Source of the DNA: Dryas octopetala
Lineage: Eukaryota > Streptophyta > Magnoliopsida > Rosales > Rosaceae
Direction of reading: 5' to 3'
Assembly: GCA_963921425.1 (NCBI GenBank)
Contig: OY992835.1
Span: 2,542,001-2,606,000, forward strand
DNA: 64,000 nt
Positions 45,841 through 58,600 of the stretch are shown one piece after another. Within the stretch, counting starts at the first letter, position 1. The number at the start of each line of letters is the position of its first letter. The position numbers and the translations under genes are program-made. Under the pieces are notes generated by a model. It did no database searches. It was not told the DNA's origin and worked only from the letters and a program-made list of their open reading frames with translations.

Positions 45841-45900
45841 GCTACTCTAAAAGCAAATAGAGAGATCCTAGGGTGTTGTTTGTTTTCTAGGTGTGTCTAG

Positions 45901-48900
45901 ATGGAAAGAGATCGTGTTGCAGGATCTTGCAACTCTCCTCCATTCTTTGATGGCAGCAACTACGCTGCTTGGAGAGAAAAATTTGAAATTTTTCTTGATG
46001 CCTATGATGAGTTGGCATATGAGTATCTCAATGTTGAGTGGATTCCTCCCACACGAACGGTTGATGGGATTGAAACTCCTAAGCCTAGGTCCGAATGGTC
46101 TTTTGCCGAAGTCACGGCCTCTAGCTCCAACAAGAAGGCTAGAAATGCTATTGTCATTGCACTGTCTTCCTCACAATTTGCACACATACAACATTGTGTC
46201 ACGGCTAGGCAAGCTTGGAACAAACTTAGGGTTGTTCATGAGGGGAACAAACAAGTTAGGTCACTTAAGCTTCAAATGGTACATGCCAAATTTGAAGAAA
46301 TTAGGATGAAAGAGTCCGAGTCATTTTCTGAGTTCTATAAAAGGTTGGAAGCCCTCACAAATGAAGCCATGTCCCTAGGTAAACCTTATGAGGAGTCTAC
46401 CATTGTCCAAAAGGTTCTTAGATCTCTACCTAAGAGATTTCAATCTAAGAAGCATGCAATACAAGAAGTCCAAAATTTGGATGAACTCAAAATTGGTAAA
46501 TTGGTAGGAAAGCTTAAAACCTTTGAGATGGAACTTGAAATGGATGAAAGGGATAGCAAGAAGTCAAAAGATATTGCTTTGCAAAGTGTCAAAGAGATGA
46601 GTGAAAACTTGAGTGAAAAATCATCCATGTCCGATGATGAGGTTGCCCTTTTTGTCAAAAGATTTAGACGAATTCTTAGAAATAAAGGGAGAGAAGCTAG
46701 AACTAGTGGTAACAACTTTAAGGAGTTCAAATTCAAACCTCAAGGAGAGAATTCATTTGAGAGAAAACAAGAGAGGAAGCCTAACTTTAAAGAAGGAAGA
46801 ACAACCAAGAGAGATGTGAAATGTTACACTTGTGGTGGAATAGGTCACATAGCAATTGAATGTGCAAACAATAGAAAGAATCATTCTTCAAGTAAGAATA
46901 AAGCCATGAAAATCACTTGGAGTGATAGTGAGAGTGATGACTCAAATGATTGTGAGTCTTCTTCCGATGTTGAGGGTGATGAAGTTGCATTTGTTGCATC
47001 AATCAAGGAGATTGACCAAGTAGATGGTGGGTCTGACTCAGAATCTGTTCCTGATGATGAGTCTTACACTGCACTTTGTGATAAGTATGACTTACTTTTC
47101 ACCGAAACTCTTAGCATAAAGGAAGAAAATCAGAAACTAAAGAATGCTAAATTGAAATTGTGTGAGAAGATTGAGTCATTAGAGAGTGAATTAGAAAGTG
47201 TGGCTATCTTGAAACAAAATTTTGAGAGTCAAGTCAAAGTGCTCAAGGAGAGCAACATCTACTTTAAATCTTTGAATGAAAAGCTTGAAAAAGAAGTTCA
47301 TGAAGCAAATGAGAGCATTGTTGAGCTCACCATTGGGGCTGAAAAGGTTGATAGGATGCTTAGGATTGGAAAGCTTCATGGTGACAAAACTGGTTTGGGT
47401 TTTAGTGAAAATAGTCCTAGTGTATCCAACACAAAGACCATTTTTGTCAAGTCAGAATCTGATCATAGTGTCAAAAAGGGTCTAGGTTTCATTGACATTG
47501 GTCAAAATGCATCTCATTCTAAGTCTAGTCAAGCCACATCAAGTGTCACACAAATTGATGGTTCTACTTCACTTAGAAAAACAAAGTTTGTCCCGGTTTG
47601 TCATCATTGTCATGTCAAGGGTCACATTAGACCAAATTGCAACAAACTTAGAGGAAAGAAATCAAGTGAACCAAAGAGAAATGTTTCTCTACAAGAGCAA
47701 GTGAACAATCTACTCAAGGAGGTAACCAAAATTGCCTTACTTGTCACCCCACTTCCCAAAAATAAGCCAAGTCCATATCAAAGATGGGTTGTGAAGAGCT
47801 CCACTAAATGTCTAGTAACCTTGAATGCTTTTTCAGCCACTAAGAGGAACATTTGGTACCTAGATAGTGGGTGTTCCAAACATATGACGGGAGATAAGGA
47901 GGTCTTTACCTCTCTTGCTCCTTATGATGGTGGTAGTGTGACTTTTGGAGGAGGAGAGAAGTCATATGTGAGTGGAAAGGGGGTTGTACACATACCCGGT
48001 ATACCCGAATTGAAAAATGTAAGATTTGTTGATGGGCTAAACTCTAATTTGCTTAGTATTAGCCAACTTTGTGATGAATGGGGTGGTGAAGTGTGTATGT
48101 CCAAGAGTGGATGTAGAATTGTTGACTCCCAAGGAAGGGAGATCTTGAATGCCCCTAGGTCTAGGGATGATTGCTATGTGTTTGATGGCAATGTTGGAAA
48201 AATTGAGAATACTTGCAATAGAGCTATTGATGACACTAGCTCTCTTTGGCATCAAAGACTTGGTCACATTAATGTTCATGACCTTTACAAGTTGTCTAAG
48301 CATGAGGTTGTTAGAGGTCTTCCAAAGATTGGAAAGCCCGAAACTTTTGTTTGTGGTCCATGTCAAATGGGGAAACAAACCAAAGAACCACACAAAAAAG
48401 TCAAAGACATAGGCACCTCTAGGACACTTGAACTAATTCACTTGGATTTAGTTGGTCCGGTCCAAACCTTGTCAATAGGTGGAAAGAAATATATTCTAGT
48501 CATGGTAGATGATTTTTCTAGGTACACTTGGGTGTCATTTCTTAAGGACAAGTCGGAGACATTTCATCATTTTGTCAAGATTGTGAAACTGCTGAAAAGT
48601 GAAGGTATGTCGAGTCTGTCAACCCTGTGCAGAATCAGATCAGACCATGGTACTGAGTTTGAAAACTCTCAATTCGATGAGTTTTGTTGTCAAATGGGTA
48701 TTAAACATGAATTCTCAGCTCCAATAACACCCCAACAAAATGGAATTGTTGAGAGAAAGAATAGGGTTTTGATTGAGATGGCTAGAGTGATGTTGAATAG
48801 CAAAAATCTTGCTAAACATTTCTGGGCTGAGGCGGTAAACACGGCATGTTACATCATAAATAGAGTCTATCTTAGGCCGGGAACCAAAAAGACTCCCTAT

Positions 48901-50952
48901 GAACTGTGGAAGGGTAGGAAACCTAAGGTTACACACTTTAGAGTGTTTGGGAGTGCATGTTACATCCTTAGGGATAAAGAACATTTGGGAAAATTTGATT
49001 CCAAGAGTGATGAGGGTCTGTTTTTAGGCTATTCATCCAACAGTAGAGCTTTTAGAGTCTTCAATTTGCGAACAAATTCTATGTTGGAATCCATAAATGT
49101 GAAAATAGATGATCATGATGCATCTATTGAAATGGCTGCAGATAAGGATGGATTGTTCCCACAATCTGATCCTAAAGATGTTAGTTTGGTTAAAGAAGAG
49201 TCCAAGTCAGGCAGTGATGAACCTACTGATGACTCAAAAATTGTTGAGTTTGACAAGTCAGAGAGCGAACAAAATGACAAAACTTTGAGTGACAGATCTG
49301 AAAAACCAAGATGGGTGAGGTGTAACCATGGTGAAGATGTAATTCTAGGTTCTTTAGACCAGCCAGTTAGGACTAGAAAACAAATGGCAAATGAACTTGC
49401 TCATGTGTGCTATGTGTCCATTGTTGAACCTAAAAATGTCAAAGAAGCACTCAATCATGAGGAATGGGTGAGTGCAATGCATGAGGAATTGAACCAATTT
49501 GAGAGAAACCAAGTGTGGACTCTTGTAGAGAGACCAGCCAACACAAATGTCATTGGAACCAAATGGATATTCAAAAATAAATCCGATGAATTTGGGAATG
49601 TAGTTAGAAACAAGGCTAGGCTTGTTGCTCAAGGGTACTCTCAATTAGAGGGTATTGATTTTGATGAGACTTTTGCACCCGTTGCTAGACTTGAGTCCGT
49701 TAGGTTGCTTTGTGCCATTGCATGTCATCTTAGGTTCAAATTGTATCAAATGGATGTCAAAACAGCGTTTTTAAATGGTTACTTGAATGAGGAAGTTTTT
49801 GTAGAACAACCAAAAGGTTTTGAGGATCCTCACATGAGAGATGGTGTCTATAAATTGAGGAAAGCCTTGTATGGGCTGAAGCAAGCTCCAAGAGCTTGGT
49901 ATGAGAGACTCTCTCATCACTTGTTGTCCAATGGGTATCAAAGAGGGTCGGTTGACAAGACCCTATTTGTAAAAAGGTTGAAAAATGATGTCTTGATTGC
50001 TCAAGTTTATGTGGATGATATTGTCTTTGGTTCAACTTCAGATTTTCATGTTAAAAGATTCATTGATGTAATGTCTAGTGAATTTGAAATGAGTCTAGTT
50101 GGTGAAATGAATTTCTTTTTAGGGCTGCAAGTTAAGCAAGTAGATAGTGGGATATTTATCTCCCAATCTAAGTATGCTAGAAACTTGGTCAAAAAATTTG
50201 GGCTTGAGTCTTCCAAAGTGGCTACTACTCCAATGAGTAAAAGCTCCAAACTTCATAGGGATCCAAGTGGTAAGCAAGTGGACCAAACCTTGTATAGAAG
50301 CATGATAGGAAGTCTCCTCTACCTCACAGCTAGTAGACCGGACATATCGTTTGCGGTAGGAGTGTGTGCTAGGTTCCAAAGTGATCCCAAAGAATCCCAT
50401 TTGTTTGCAACAAAAAGAATCATCAAATATGTAAGTGGGACTCTTGATTATGGGTTGTGGTATACCCATGATACCAACACTAAATTGGTTGGATTTAGTG
50501 ACTCCGATTGGGCTGGGTGTAGTGATGATTTGAAGAGCACCTCGGGTGGTGCTTTCTATGTTGGGAATAACTTAGTGTCTTGGCATAGCAAGAAGCAGAA
50601 TTCTGTCTCTTTGTCGACTGCTGAAGCTGAATACATAGCAGCAGGGAGTTGTTGTACACAACTCATTTGGATGAGACAAATGTTAGCCGATTATGGGATT
50701 GATGAGAAAACTTTTCTCATCTATTGTGATAACATGAGTGCTATAGATATCTCCAAGAACCCGGTGCAACATACAAGAACCAAGCATATTGACATAAGAC
50801 ATCATTTCATTCGAGATCTTGTGGAGAGTGGAACTCTTACTTTAACTTTTGTTCCTTCCGAACAACAACTTGCAGACATCTTTACAAAAGCTCTAGAGAA
50901 TCCAAAGCACATTAGTCTTCGGAAGTCAATTGGCATTTGTACACATGCATGA
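45901..50952 (+). CDS. gag-pol: Sirevirus gag-pol polyprotein, intact (1683 aa)
   Basis: One uninterrupted frame from an ATG 60 bp after the PBS. In order: gag with DUF4219/UBN2 ([18 protein letters not shown]), a CCHC knuckle at 308-321 ([14 protein letters not shown]), an acidic and coiled-coil-like stretch (about 340-480), a second CCHC knuckle at 567-580 ([14 protein letters not shown]), the protease DSGC at 655-658, pre-integrase HQRLGHIN, integrase with D849, D915 and E951 (DD35E spacing), RT with YVDD at 1370-1373, and RNase H ([26 protein letters not shown]). Two widely spaced knuckles and a long gag fit Sireviruses. It makes the particle and copies and integrates the element. No stops or missing catalytic residues were seen. 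Confidence 0.96.
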   Translation: MERDRVAGSCNSPPFFDGSNYAAWREKFEIFLDAYDELAYEYLNVEWIPPTRTVDGIETPKPRSEWSFAEVTASSSNKKARNAIVIALSSSQFAHIQHCVTARQAWNKLRVVHEGNKQVRSLKLQMVHAKFEEIRMKESESFSEFYKRLEALTNEAMSLGKPYEESTIVQKVLRSLPKRFQSKKHAIQEVQNLDELKIGKLVGKLKTFEMELEMDERDSKKSKDIALQSVKEMSENLSEKSSMSDDEVALFVKRFRRILRNKGREARTSGNNFKEFKFKPQGENSFERKQERKPNFKEGRTTKRDVKCYTCGGIGHIAIECANNRKNHSSSKNKAMKITWSDSESDDSNDCESSSDVEGDEVAFVASIKEIDQVDGGSDSESVPDDESYTALCDKYDLLFTETLSIKEENQKLKNAKLKLCEKIESLESELESVAILKQNFESQVKVLKESNIYFKSLNEKLEKEVHEANESIVELTIGAEKVDRMLRIGKLHGDKTGLGFSENSPSVSNTKTIFVKSESDHSVKKGLGFIDIGQNASHSKSSQATSSVTQIDGSTSLRKTKFVPVCHHCHVKGHIRPNCNKLRGKKSSEPKRNVSLQEQVNNLLKEVTKIALLVTPLPKNKPSPYQRWVVKSSTKCLVTLNAFSATKRNIWYLDSGCSKHMTGDKEVFTSLAPYDGGSVTFGGGEKSYVSGKGVVHIPGIPELKNVRFVDGLNSNLLSISQLCDEWGGEVCMSKSGCRIVDSQGREILNAPRSRDDCYVFDGNVGKIENTCNRAIDDTSSLWHQRLGHINVHDLYKLSKHEVVRGLPKIGKPETFVCGPCQMGKQTKEPHKKVKDIGTSRTLELIHLDLVGPVQTLSIGGKKYILVMVDDFSRYTWVSFLKDKSETFHHFVKIVKLLKSEGMSSLSTLCRIRSDHGTEFENSQFDEFCCQMGIKHEFSAPITPQQNGIVERKNRVLIEMARVMLNSKNLAKHFWAEAVNTACYIINRVYLRPGTKKTPYELWKGRKPKVTHFRVFGSACYILRDKEHLGKFDSKSDEGLFLGYSSNSRAFRVFNLRTNSMLESINVKIDDHDASIEMAADKDGLFPQSDPKDVSLVKEESKSGSDEPTDDSKIVEFDKSESEQNDKTLSDRSEKPRWVRCNHGEDVILGSLDQPVRTRKQMANELAHVCYVSIVEPKNVKEALNHEEWVSAMHEELNQFERNQVWTLVERPANTNVIGTKWIFKNKSDEFGNVVRNKARLVAQGYSQLEGIDFDETFAPVARLESVRLLCAIACHLRFKLYQMDVKTAFLNGYLNEEVFVEQPKGFEDPHMRDGVYKLRKALYGLKQAPRAWYERLSHHLLSNGYQRGSVDKTLFVKRLKNDVLIAQVYVDDIVFGSTSDFHVKRFIDVMSSEFEMSLVGEMNFFLGLQVKQVDSGIFISQSKYARNLVKKFGLESSKVATTPMSKSSKLHRDPSGKQVDQTLYRSMIGSLLYLTASRPDISFAVGVCARFQSDPKESHLFATKRIIKYVSGTLDYGLWYTHDTNTKLVGFSDSDWAGCSDDLKSTSGGAFYVGNNLVSWHSKKQNSVSLSTAEAEYIAAGSCCTQLIWMRQMLADYGIDEKTFLIYCDNMSAIDISKNPVQHTRTKHIDIRHHFIRDLVESGTLTLTFVPSEQQLADIFTKALENPKHISLRKSIGICTHA

Positions 50953-52259
50953 GTCTTTGTAGTTAAATGTGCTTCATTGTTTAAGTTTCTTTTGTTTGGT
51001 TAAGTAGTTTTTTTCTTTTAAAGAACATAACCACTTTGAAAGGTCTTAACATTATTTGTCACACTCTCTTTGATATTCAAAAAGGTTCTTGCATAACATG
51101 AGTCATGTCTATAAGCATAATCCCTCCTTCTTGTCAAATGTTAGCCTTGAGATTTTTTTTTTTAAACACTTTGTCATAATCAATCAAACTTGTTAAATGC
51201 TTTTCAAAGACAATTTGTTTGAGGATGCAATTTAGCCCTTCAATATAATTCCTCCTTTGTGACCCATCTTTAGCTAAAATTGTTCCTCATTTGAACAAAT
51301 GTGCACCATACAAAAACAACAAAAAAAAAGGAAGGAAGTGTGACCAAAGAAGTCACGGCCCTAGGGAGAAACAAGGTGTTTTGATGGTGTTCTAGGGTAA
51401 AGAGTCGCAAAATTGGACCAATTCATTGCACTTAACTTGGGATGTGCCTAAACAAAACAAATGAAAATAATTTTCTCAAAGCCATTGTCATGAGTAGAAA
51501 AACTTTGCTTTCAAGATTTGTTCCCAAATTAGAAATTCTCTTGAGTGGTTAAATTCTAATCTCTTGTTGTGGATGAAACTTATTTAACCTCTTTGGTTGT
51601 CTTTGACATTGTTTTCCATCTTGAACAAGTCTTGAATGCTAGCATTGACCTCCCTATATCCCAAATATGCTTATTTTCTTGCACAAAATTTGCATTTTTC
51701 ATTTTCCATATCTATGAGAGTGTTGACATTGGTGGTTAATTCTTTTCAAGTGTGTTTGTTGTTTTGTCAAAAATAAATTCCCTGAAGCACATCTAACTCA
51801 TAGATTTTCTTTGTGTGTCATTGCTTCCAATTCTCCAAGGATTCCTCTATCTTTTTTGTTTTATGTTCCAGTACGCAGTTTGTTCATTTTGACTGGTCTC
51901 ACAATCGTCAAATACAGTCAATTTAACACAGACCCATTCTGCATTTTAAATCACTGTTCATTAAGGGCTTTTCAGACTTTTATCATCTCTATCAGCCCTT
52001 ATAAGCCACGCGCCCCTCTTTCTTCTTTCCAATCCCTAACATTTCAGAATCTCCTTCTTATATTCTCATCTCCAGCCGCATCTCTCTCTCTCACCCCCTC
52101 GACCTTCCGCCTTCCACCTCTCGCTCGCGCCGCCGTCGACACCACCTCCTCTCGCCCGCGACTCGGTCGGCCTTATTTCCTCTCGCGACTCAGTCTGTGT
52201 CGCAGCTCGGGGCCAATTTCTCTTCTCGCACCTCCATTCGTCATATCGGGATTCTCCCC
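50953..52259 (+). other. Post-pol spacer with a possible internal promoter
   Basis: The first 850 bp is AT-rich and non-coding. From about 51990 the base composition turns GC-rich and pyrimidine-rich. CCCTTATAAGCC (TATAA at 52000) sits about 260 bp before the ORF3 ATG and could be its own TATA box. Confidence 0.45.
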
Positions 52260-53474
52260 ATGTCGGGCTCCACCATCATTCCTTCTCGCAGCCGACAACG
52301 ACCATCCACGCCGGAGGACTGTGAAGACGAAGACTTCATCAACGAACAGAATCGGTTTTCAACTCGATGGGCCAAGCGATTTTTTCGCATTGTGCAATCC
52401 CGATCTGTGGTCACTGAGCGCCACTACAGGTTAGAGGAATTCAATCTCCACCTTTTTCGTCAAGTCTTCTCCTTCCTCAGTGACTATCAAGTATCCACAT
52501 TGAATGACCTCCCTCACACCGTCCCCTCCTACAACCTCACCATAGTTCAGGAGTTTTATGCTAATTTTTCAGGTCGCATTGCCCGCACAAATTTTAATGT
52601 CTATGTGCGCAATCGGGATGTGCATTTTCGGCCTAGTGCAATTTTTCAGGCTCTTGGGTTAAAACCATCAACCCACACTGATTACCAGCATTACTTGGAT
52701 CGGTCTCGTTCCTACACTGCTGCCCACTTCCAGGCCGTGGCCTATGTTAACCCTGCTACCCCTTTAAAGGATGGTGTGTTGCTTGAGAAGTCTGAATTCA
52801 AACCTTTTCACAGGTTTTTGTGGGATTTTGTGCGTCACAATATCATCCCTACCTCCCACAATTCACACCCTTCTACTGAGCAAATTCAAGTGATGATGTC
52901 TTTTCTGAATAAGGATCCTGTTCCCATAGGATTTCTTATTTATGAACACATTCAAACCAAGACAATAGGTAGTGGTCGTGACCACAAGGGTGCCCTCATT
53001 TTCCCTCTCCTTATTCACCTCCTCTGTGCCCGCAGTGGTGTCTCCTCTGTGGCTGATTTGGATATCTTTGCTAAGCCCATGGCTGATTACACAAAATCAG
53101 TCATGAAGGTTAGTGAAACCTTTGCTCGCAAAAAGCGAGGGGATCAGGCTCCATCTCTTGAACAAGCAAACGCTGCACTCCTTGCCAAGGTCAAAGGTCA
53201 ATCGGCCATCATTGCGGATCTCATGGCCCAACTAGCAGCTCACACAGCTAACTTTGCTGCCTTTGCCATTGTTCCGTATTCTGATGGACTCCACACTGAG
53301 GATGGTGATCCACATGCTGATATTCGTGATCATTCCGATGACGCTCCAGAGATGGACCCCACCGACTCTTCCGTGCCTGCAAGCTCAGCAGCCTTTCAGC
53401 CTGAAGATGACTTTGAACTTGCCATGCAAGCTCGTTACAGAAATGCCGCTGCTGCTGCCGGTTCTCAGTTTTAG
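52260..53474 (+). CDS. Sirevirus ORF3, putative plant transposon protein family (404 aa)
   Basis: The first ATG of the frame is at 52260 (MSGSTIIPSRSRQ); upstream codons are open but lack an ATG. It is in a different frame from gag-pol and 1.3 kb downstream, in the env-like position. FSTRWAKRFFRIVQSR, IVQEFYANFSGRIARTNF, VYVRNRDVHFRPSAIFQALG and GALIFPLLIHLLCARSG match the style of the 'putative plant transposon protein' domain (PF20167), whose function is unknown. No signal peptide or clear membrane anchor is seen, so a true envelope role is doubtful. The C-terminus is acidic with an Ala-rich helix (about 320-345). Its stop overlaps the first polypurine repeat. GC content is clearly above that of gag-pol, hinting at a separate origin. 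Confidence 0.75.
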   Translation: MSGSTIIPSRSRQRPSTPEDCEDEDFINEQNRFSTRWAKRFFRIVQSRSVVTERHYRLEEFNLHLFRQVFSFLSDYQVSTLNDLPHTVPSYNLTIVQEFYANFSGRIARTNFNVYVRNRDVHFRPSAIFQALGLKPSTHTDYQHYLDRSRSYTAAHFQAVAYVNPATPLKDGVLLEKSEFKPFHRFLWDFVRHNIIPTSHNSHPSTEQIQVMMSFLNKDPVPIGFLIYEHIQTKTIGSGRDHKGALIFPLLIHLLCARSGVSSVADLDIFAKPMADYTKSVMKVSETFARKKRGDQAPSLEQANAALLAKVKGQSAIIADLMAQLAAHTANFAAFAIVPYSDGLHTEDGDPHADIRDHSDDAPEMDPTDSSVPASSAAFQPEDDFELAMQARYRNAAAAAGSQF

Positions 53475-53839
53475 GGGGAGTTAGATTTTAGGGGGAGTTA
53501 GAATGTAGGGGGAGTTAGAATTTAGGGGGAGTTAGAATCTCATGGAATTTTCTCTTTGAACATGTATTTTTCTTGCATATCTCTCCATTTTTTCTGTGCC
53601 TCTGAACTGAATTTTCCTTTGTGTATGACCTTTTGTCTTTCCATGACAAAAAGGGGGAGAATGTATTATTGGTTGTTTTAATCTCAATTGCTTGCTGCGT
53701 TTAAACTGCATACTATCATACTTTGTGTTGTGCAAGTTCTTCTTCATGCAGGTACATATAACAAGTGCTGGGCTGTGTGTTGAGAGTCTTGTGAGATAAA
53801 TGGGTTATTGTTTTGTCAAGGAAAGCCAAAGGGGGAGAT
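53471..53839 (+). repeat. Polypurine-tract array of the Sirevirus
   Basis: Four copies of (T)TAGGGGGAGTTAGA occur in tandem at 53471-53537. AAAAAGGGGGAGAATG follows near 53649 and AAAGGGGGAGATTG lies right before the 3' LTR. The last is the functional-looking primer site for plus-strand synthesis; multiple tracts are a Sirevirus hallmark. Confidence 0.92.
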
Positions 53840-55511
53840 TGTTAGTTTTTAGGATTGGTTAATGTTGGCTATTTTCCTTGTCAAACCAATTGTATTAATT
53901 TGTATTTATTCACTCACAAGCTCTAGGCTAGATTTAAGACAAGGTCTGCTGCTTTGAAGAAGTCAAGAATGAACAAGTCACAAGGTATACTGCACTTCAT
54001 TCATTTCATGAAATTAACAGATTTTTGTCTATTTGACTAGTCATTCACTGATCATAAAGAACACTGTTTTTCACGTACAGTGACTGTTACTTAAGTCACA
54101 GTTGCTACAGTGGGTCATTTCGGGTTTTGATTTTTAAGCCCAATTCTTTGAAAGCCCATATTCTGTTTAGTATTAGACATGCATGTGCACAGCACATGAC
54201 TTGGTTCCCCCAATGTTTTCAAATCAGATCTGATTCATCCTTCCCATTCACGCACACACCTTCACACATCAGCACTATTCATCATCTTCTTCATTTCTGA
54301 TTTTTAAAAGCAAAATTCCTTTTGACAGCTGATTATTCATATCCTTAGTAATACTAGGATACCCCTCTAGGACAAAGAGAATATGCCCTTAATCCGTCTC
54401 TTGTGGACAGCCATTGATTGGCTTCCACGTGGCATGGGCGAACATGCTTCTTGCGTGAGTGTGTACGGGTATATGGGCTGTTTTGGTTCAGATCTTTTTT
54501 GGTGGTCGATGAGCAATTTTTTAGCGTGATTCTTGGGGTTTCCACGCCTGGGTATTTTTCCATGTGAAGTGCTCATCTTCATTAATTTTCAGAAAATGGT
54601 TTTTAAATCTTGATAAATCAAAAAGGGATTTTCTGAAATTGTTCTTTGTTTTCATCTAAAATTCTAAATGGGTTTGACTGTTTGAGTGCTTAAATCTTTT
54701 TATACTCTATTCAAACACATTCATTTAGATTTTAGTTGAAGGATTCAACATCAACTTTTTCCACGCCTATAGCTTGAGAAAGTTGATCTTTGTTATTTGA
54801 ATCCTACATTTGCATATCATGTTCATGCATTGATGAAACCACTGAGCTTGGTGCGGATTGGTGCCATGGGTTGATGAGCTTGGAGTGGAGCTGTCTTCTT
54901 CATGAATGACCATCTGCCTTGCGTATGGAAGTTGCACAAAATGGGTAAGATAGCTGCCACTTAGTCTAGGACTTAGTGATTGAGCTTGTGTGCTGAGTGC
55001 CCTCTTTTGTATTGAACTTCTGATTTAGTGGATTGCCTGGTCAGCTGGATAGACCCCCAGTTTTTACCCTTTGTGGTTTTTCTGGGTGAACATCTTGTGT
55101 GCATCTGTCTTCCCTGTTTTGTGTTGTTATGATTACTGACTCACTCATCTTTTAAACACAAATCTGTACTGGAGCTATTTGCTTAATATTGATATATGCC
55201 TTATATAACTATTTAGCTAATCACACACCACTGTAGTTGTGGATAACACTGGGATGCCTATTGTGATGGGTCCTCTGAGTGTATAGGATGTCACTTGATC
55301 CTTGGTGTGTTTGATTTGTGTTGTTTACTGAAGTGATTTTTGGTTTTTAGAAGTCAATGTGGAGTTTCACATTTTTGTTACTGGACTGTCTGAGTTGTGT
55401 TTGGTTGACTAGTTCGTGAGTGATCACATAAACCAAAAATTGGGGTCCGATCACTGAAAGTGAAATTAATCAAGATAATTGAGTGAATAGATCACCTAAA
55501 TTAAATTTTCA
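53840..55511 (+). repeat. 3' LTR of the Sirevirus
   Basis: 1672 bp. Differences seen from the 5' copy: G for A near 53948, A for C near 54338 and T for C near 55506. Confidence 0.95.
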
Positions 55512-55697
55512 ATTCTGATCCAACCTGGTATTTTGTTTTTAAATTCAGCCTTACATTGATTGTTCGGTTCTAGATGCGGGTTACTGGAGGTTGGTAGTTC
55601 TATCTAGGGCTGAATGGTCAGTGTGGCGCTGTAACGCACCCAAATCTTCCAACCCAGGGGTTTGGGGCATCACAAGATCAGTTACTCCATCCCAATG

Positions 55698-58600
55698 TGT
55701 AACACCCCAAATTTTATTAATTTTGGGTTATGAGTGTTACTAAGTTAATTGAAATTAGTTAGAAACTAATTGTCTCATCTTTTGAACATAAATGTAGATT
55801 TGTTTTCACATAAACAAGTTTATGGGATTTTATTCTTTAAATGCTTTATTTGTAATTATGAACTATATTTATTTTCATACACTTATGGTGATTTTGAAAT
55901 TAAGGCAAATGCACCCTTATATTGCCTAAATTGATTAAATTGCTTACACTTGGTTAATTGGTTGACAAATACAATTTTTGTTCATTCAATTGGAAGTGCC
56001 GAAATTCCATGGGATTATCAAAGAAACTGTATGTTTCTATTTTATTCGAAAATTGTTTTAAGGCACCTAATTTTAGTAACATGATTTTAGTTAATCAATT
56101 GGTTACCTAGGTGACATTTTCGGATCAACACACACACACACTCTTACTTGTACAATTATGTGTGTTTGTGACTTATTATTTGTTTAAGAAATAAGGCTTT
56201 GACAACTAGGAATACCAAGTATTGCAAATTGACTTTAAAATCCTATAATCTTTGACTAATCTAGACCACTAGGGCTAGATACCTAGATTTCTTGGGCAAG
56301 TGATTATAATGATGACTTTTGCATGACATGGAGGTCATGAAATGGGCTGGAGATGAAGTGTATTTTCGGCAATATGGAAGAAAAATTAGAAAAAAAGTCA
56401 TGATGGATTTTATTTAATTGACTTGGATAAGTAAAACCCTTTGATTGGTTATTGGGCTATTTAGCCTAAAGTCTTAGGCTAAACACTCAATTAAAAAGGG
56501 CCAAAGGGATTGGCCAACCAATTAAAAGCCTCTTGGGAAACCAAAAGCCCTGACAAACAGCCCAAAACTTTATTAGAAACCTTTTTCACGTAAGATAGGA
56601 AGTGAGTCTTCAGTTTTTCCTCCAACAAACACAAGAACCTTTTTATAAAACCAACTCATGTTCAGACACAATAACCCTTTTATAAAACCAACTCCTGTTA
56701 CAGAGAAAAAGAGTGAGAGAAAGAGAGAGAATAAGAGAAGAAGAAGAAGGAGGCCAAAGAGGAAGGCCAAACCAAAGGAAGAAAGGAAGGAATTCGACTT
56801 GCATTGTTCTTTAGGAAACTCAGCAAGAATTGGTAAGAACCCTCATCCTACCCTCTAAGTTTGATTTTCAATACCCTTTTACCTTGTTGAATGGCTAGGG
56901 TTAAGTGCATCAAAAGAGTCTCATAACCTAACCTTGTTTTGTAATTTTCGGATTTTCTAACCTTGCCTCACAAAAATAGATTTTTACACCAATCGGCATG
57001 AGGTTTTGCAAAACTGTTTTTGTGGCATAAACTAGACATGTATACCTTTCATTCAAGCCAAGAATCATGCAAATCCCATTTATATTGAGTGAGATATGTA
57101 TTTTTAAAGTTTGCAAAAAAACTGCATATTTTCTATAGTTTTTTCAAAGGAAATTCTTGTGGTTTGCATACTCGGATTTTGGTTCACTTAAAAACTTATT
57201 TTGAAATCATCATGGTGGATTGTAGGACTGATTTTGGACTTGTACCGATTGGTTTTACACGATTTGGTGCATTAAACCCGAAAATAGCATTTTATTCTAA
57301 ATGAACAGTAATTTTCAAGAAAAATCTGCTTACTGATGTGAACTTGAGGCCTTCGAAAATCATACTTGCACAACTCCATTTGCTCTGAAAATTTTTATGC
57401 ATGAGAATTTGCATGTCTTCTAAATTCCTGTGAAAAATATCGTTCAAATTATTTTTCTGTGATTTTATAAAATTTCGGGAGAAGGTGCTGCTCATTTGCG
57501 ATTTCAAAGGGAGTGTTTTACCCCAAAAATGTTATTTTTGATATTTAGGCTTTTTGGCCTAAATGGTTGGTTCACATAAGTCACAAATCATCCCTAGGAT
57601 TGATTTATGAGCATGAGGGAATTTTTTTACTTCTAGAATGGAATTTGGGTTGTCAAAACCCCATGTTTTTGAATAAAAACTAAGCTTCAGCATACCTATT
57701 TTCGGCCAAGGCTATTGTGTAGATTTTTAAGCTTTCAATTATGTCTGTATACATGGTTTAGAACTTGTTTAAGGTCATAGGATGGTTAGTTATTGGTTAG
57801 AGGTCTCGGATGCCATTTAACTTAGTCATCACGACATTAAAACCTTAGGAAACCCCGTTTGAGTTTTAGAATGTGAAATCTAATCCCCTTTGTGTTTGGG
57901 ATTGATTTTCAATTTGGTGAATCACCCCACAGATGAGAAGCTTCATTTGAGATAGGGGGAGCTAGTCATTTTCTAAATTCTATGTTTTAATATGATTTAA
58001 TTCATAGTTGATTTAATGGTTGTGTTTGTTTCTTTGATTGCTTGTCTCGACTTTGAATTGATATTTTAATTTGTCTTGACATGTTGTGGCTGCCATGTTT
58101 GTTATGAAATTGATTAATTAACCTTATAAGGAAATTAGGATTCATTTGGTTAATTGAAATTTAGCAATTAAAATGATAATTTAATTGGCTTTGAAACCGA
58201 AAATTAATTTGATTTGCTATGCATGTTGATGACTTCAACTTACCTTGTGAGGATGAAATAAATTAATCTCTTTCTCCTAGGATCAATGAGTGGACTTAAG
58301 TGAGTTTATTTAAGAATTAAACCCCTAGAGCTGCATGTTTAGTTTTAATTAAACTAGCCTAGAATTTAAGGTTCTAATTGGATTGAAATTGGTTTATTTG
58401 GTAAAGTAATAAATCATTTGACATCTTAATATGGTTTGGAAGGGTATTAGATCACCTAGACTTGAATCTAATTAGGACTTGCATAATTGGTGGTACTCGA
58501 AAATATTAAGGATTATTTATTTACCTTCTTGTTAATCTTGGAGGTTCTAAGGATTAAGAACTAGATTAAAGGGTAAAAGAGGATTGAACCAATAAGAGAA

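Larger units (their letters stand above)
44155..55511 (+). mobile_element. Sirevirus-type (SIRE/Maximus) copia retrotransposon, full-length, 11.36 kb
   Basis: Both LTRs are 1672 bp and differ at about 3 positions. ATTCT flanks the element on both sides (44150-44154 and 55512-55516). The Met-tRNA PBS, a single open gag-pol (1683 codons), a long region after pol with an extra sense ORF, and a series of AGGGGGAG tracts before the 3' LTR are the known hallmarks of Sireviruses. It lies inside solo LTR-1. It is the youngest-looking element in the window and all its own parts appear intact. Confidence 0.95.
43003..55674 (+). mobile_element. Solo LTR-1 (about 1.31 kb), split by the Sirevirus
   Basis: The left part 43003-44154 begins TGTGAGGCCCTGG and the right part 55517-55674 ends TTTGGGGCATCACA. 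The termini are partly inverted. AGATC flanks both sides (42998-43002 and 55675-55679), a perfect 5-bp TSD. A TATA box at 43391 and a CT-rich leader follow plant LTR style. No internal genes of its own are present, so it is a solo LTR (gypsy-type by its ends, which is inference). Confidence 0.85.

Noticed and set aside
51811..52434. 207-codon frame overlapping the start of Sirevirus ORF3
   Set aside because: It is mostly CT-rich leader translated as Ser/Pro/Leu. The alternative frame has the recognisable domain.
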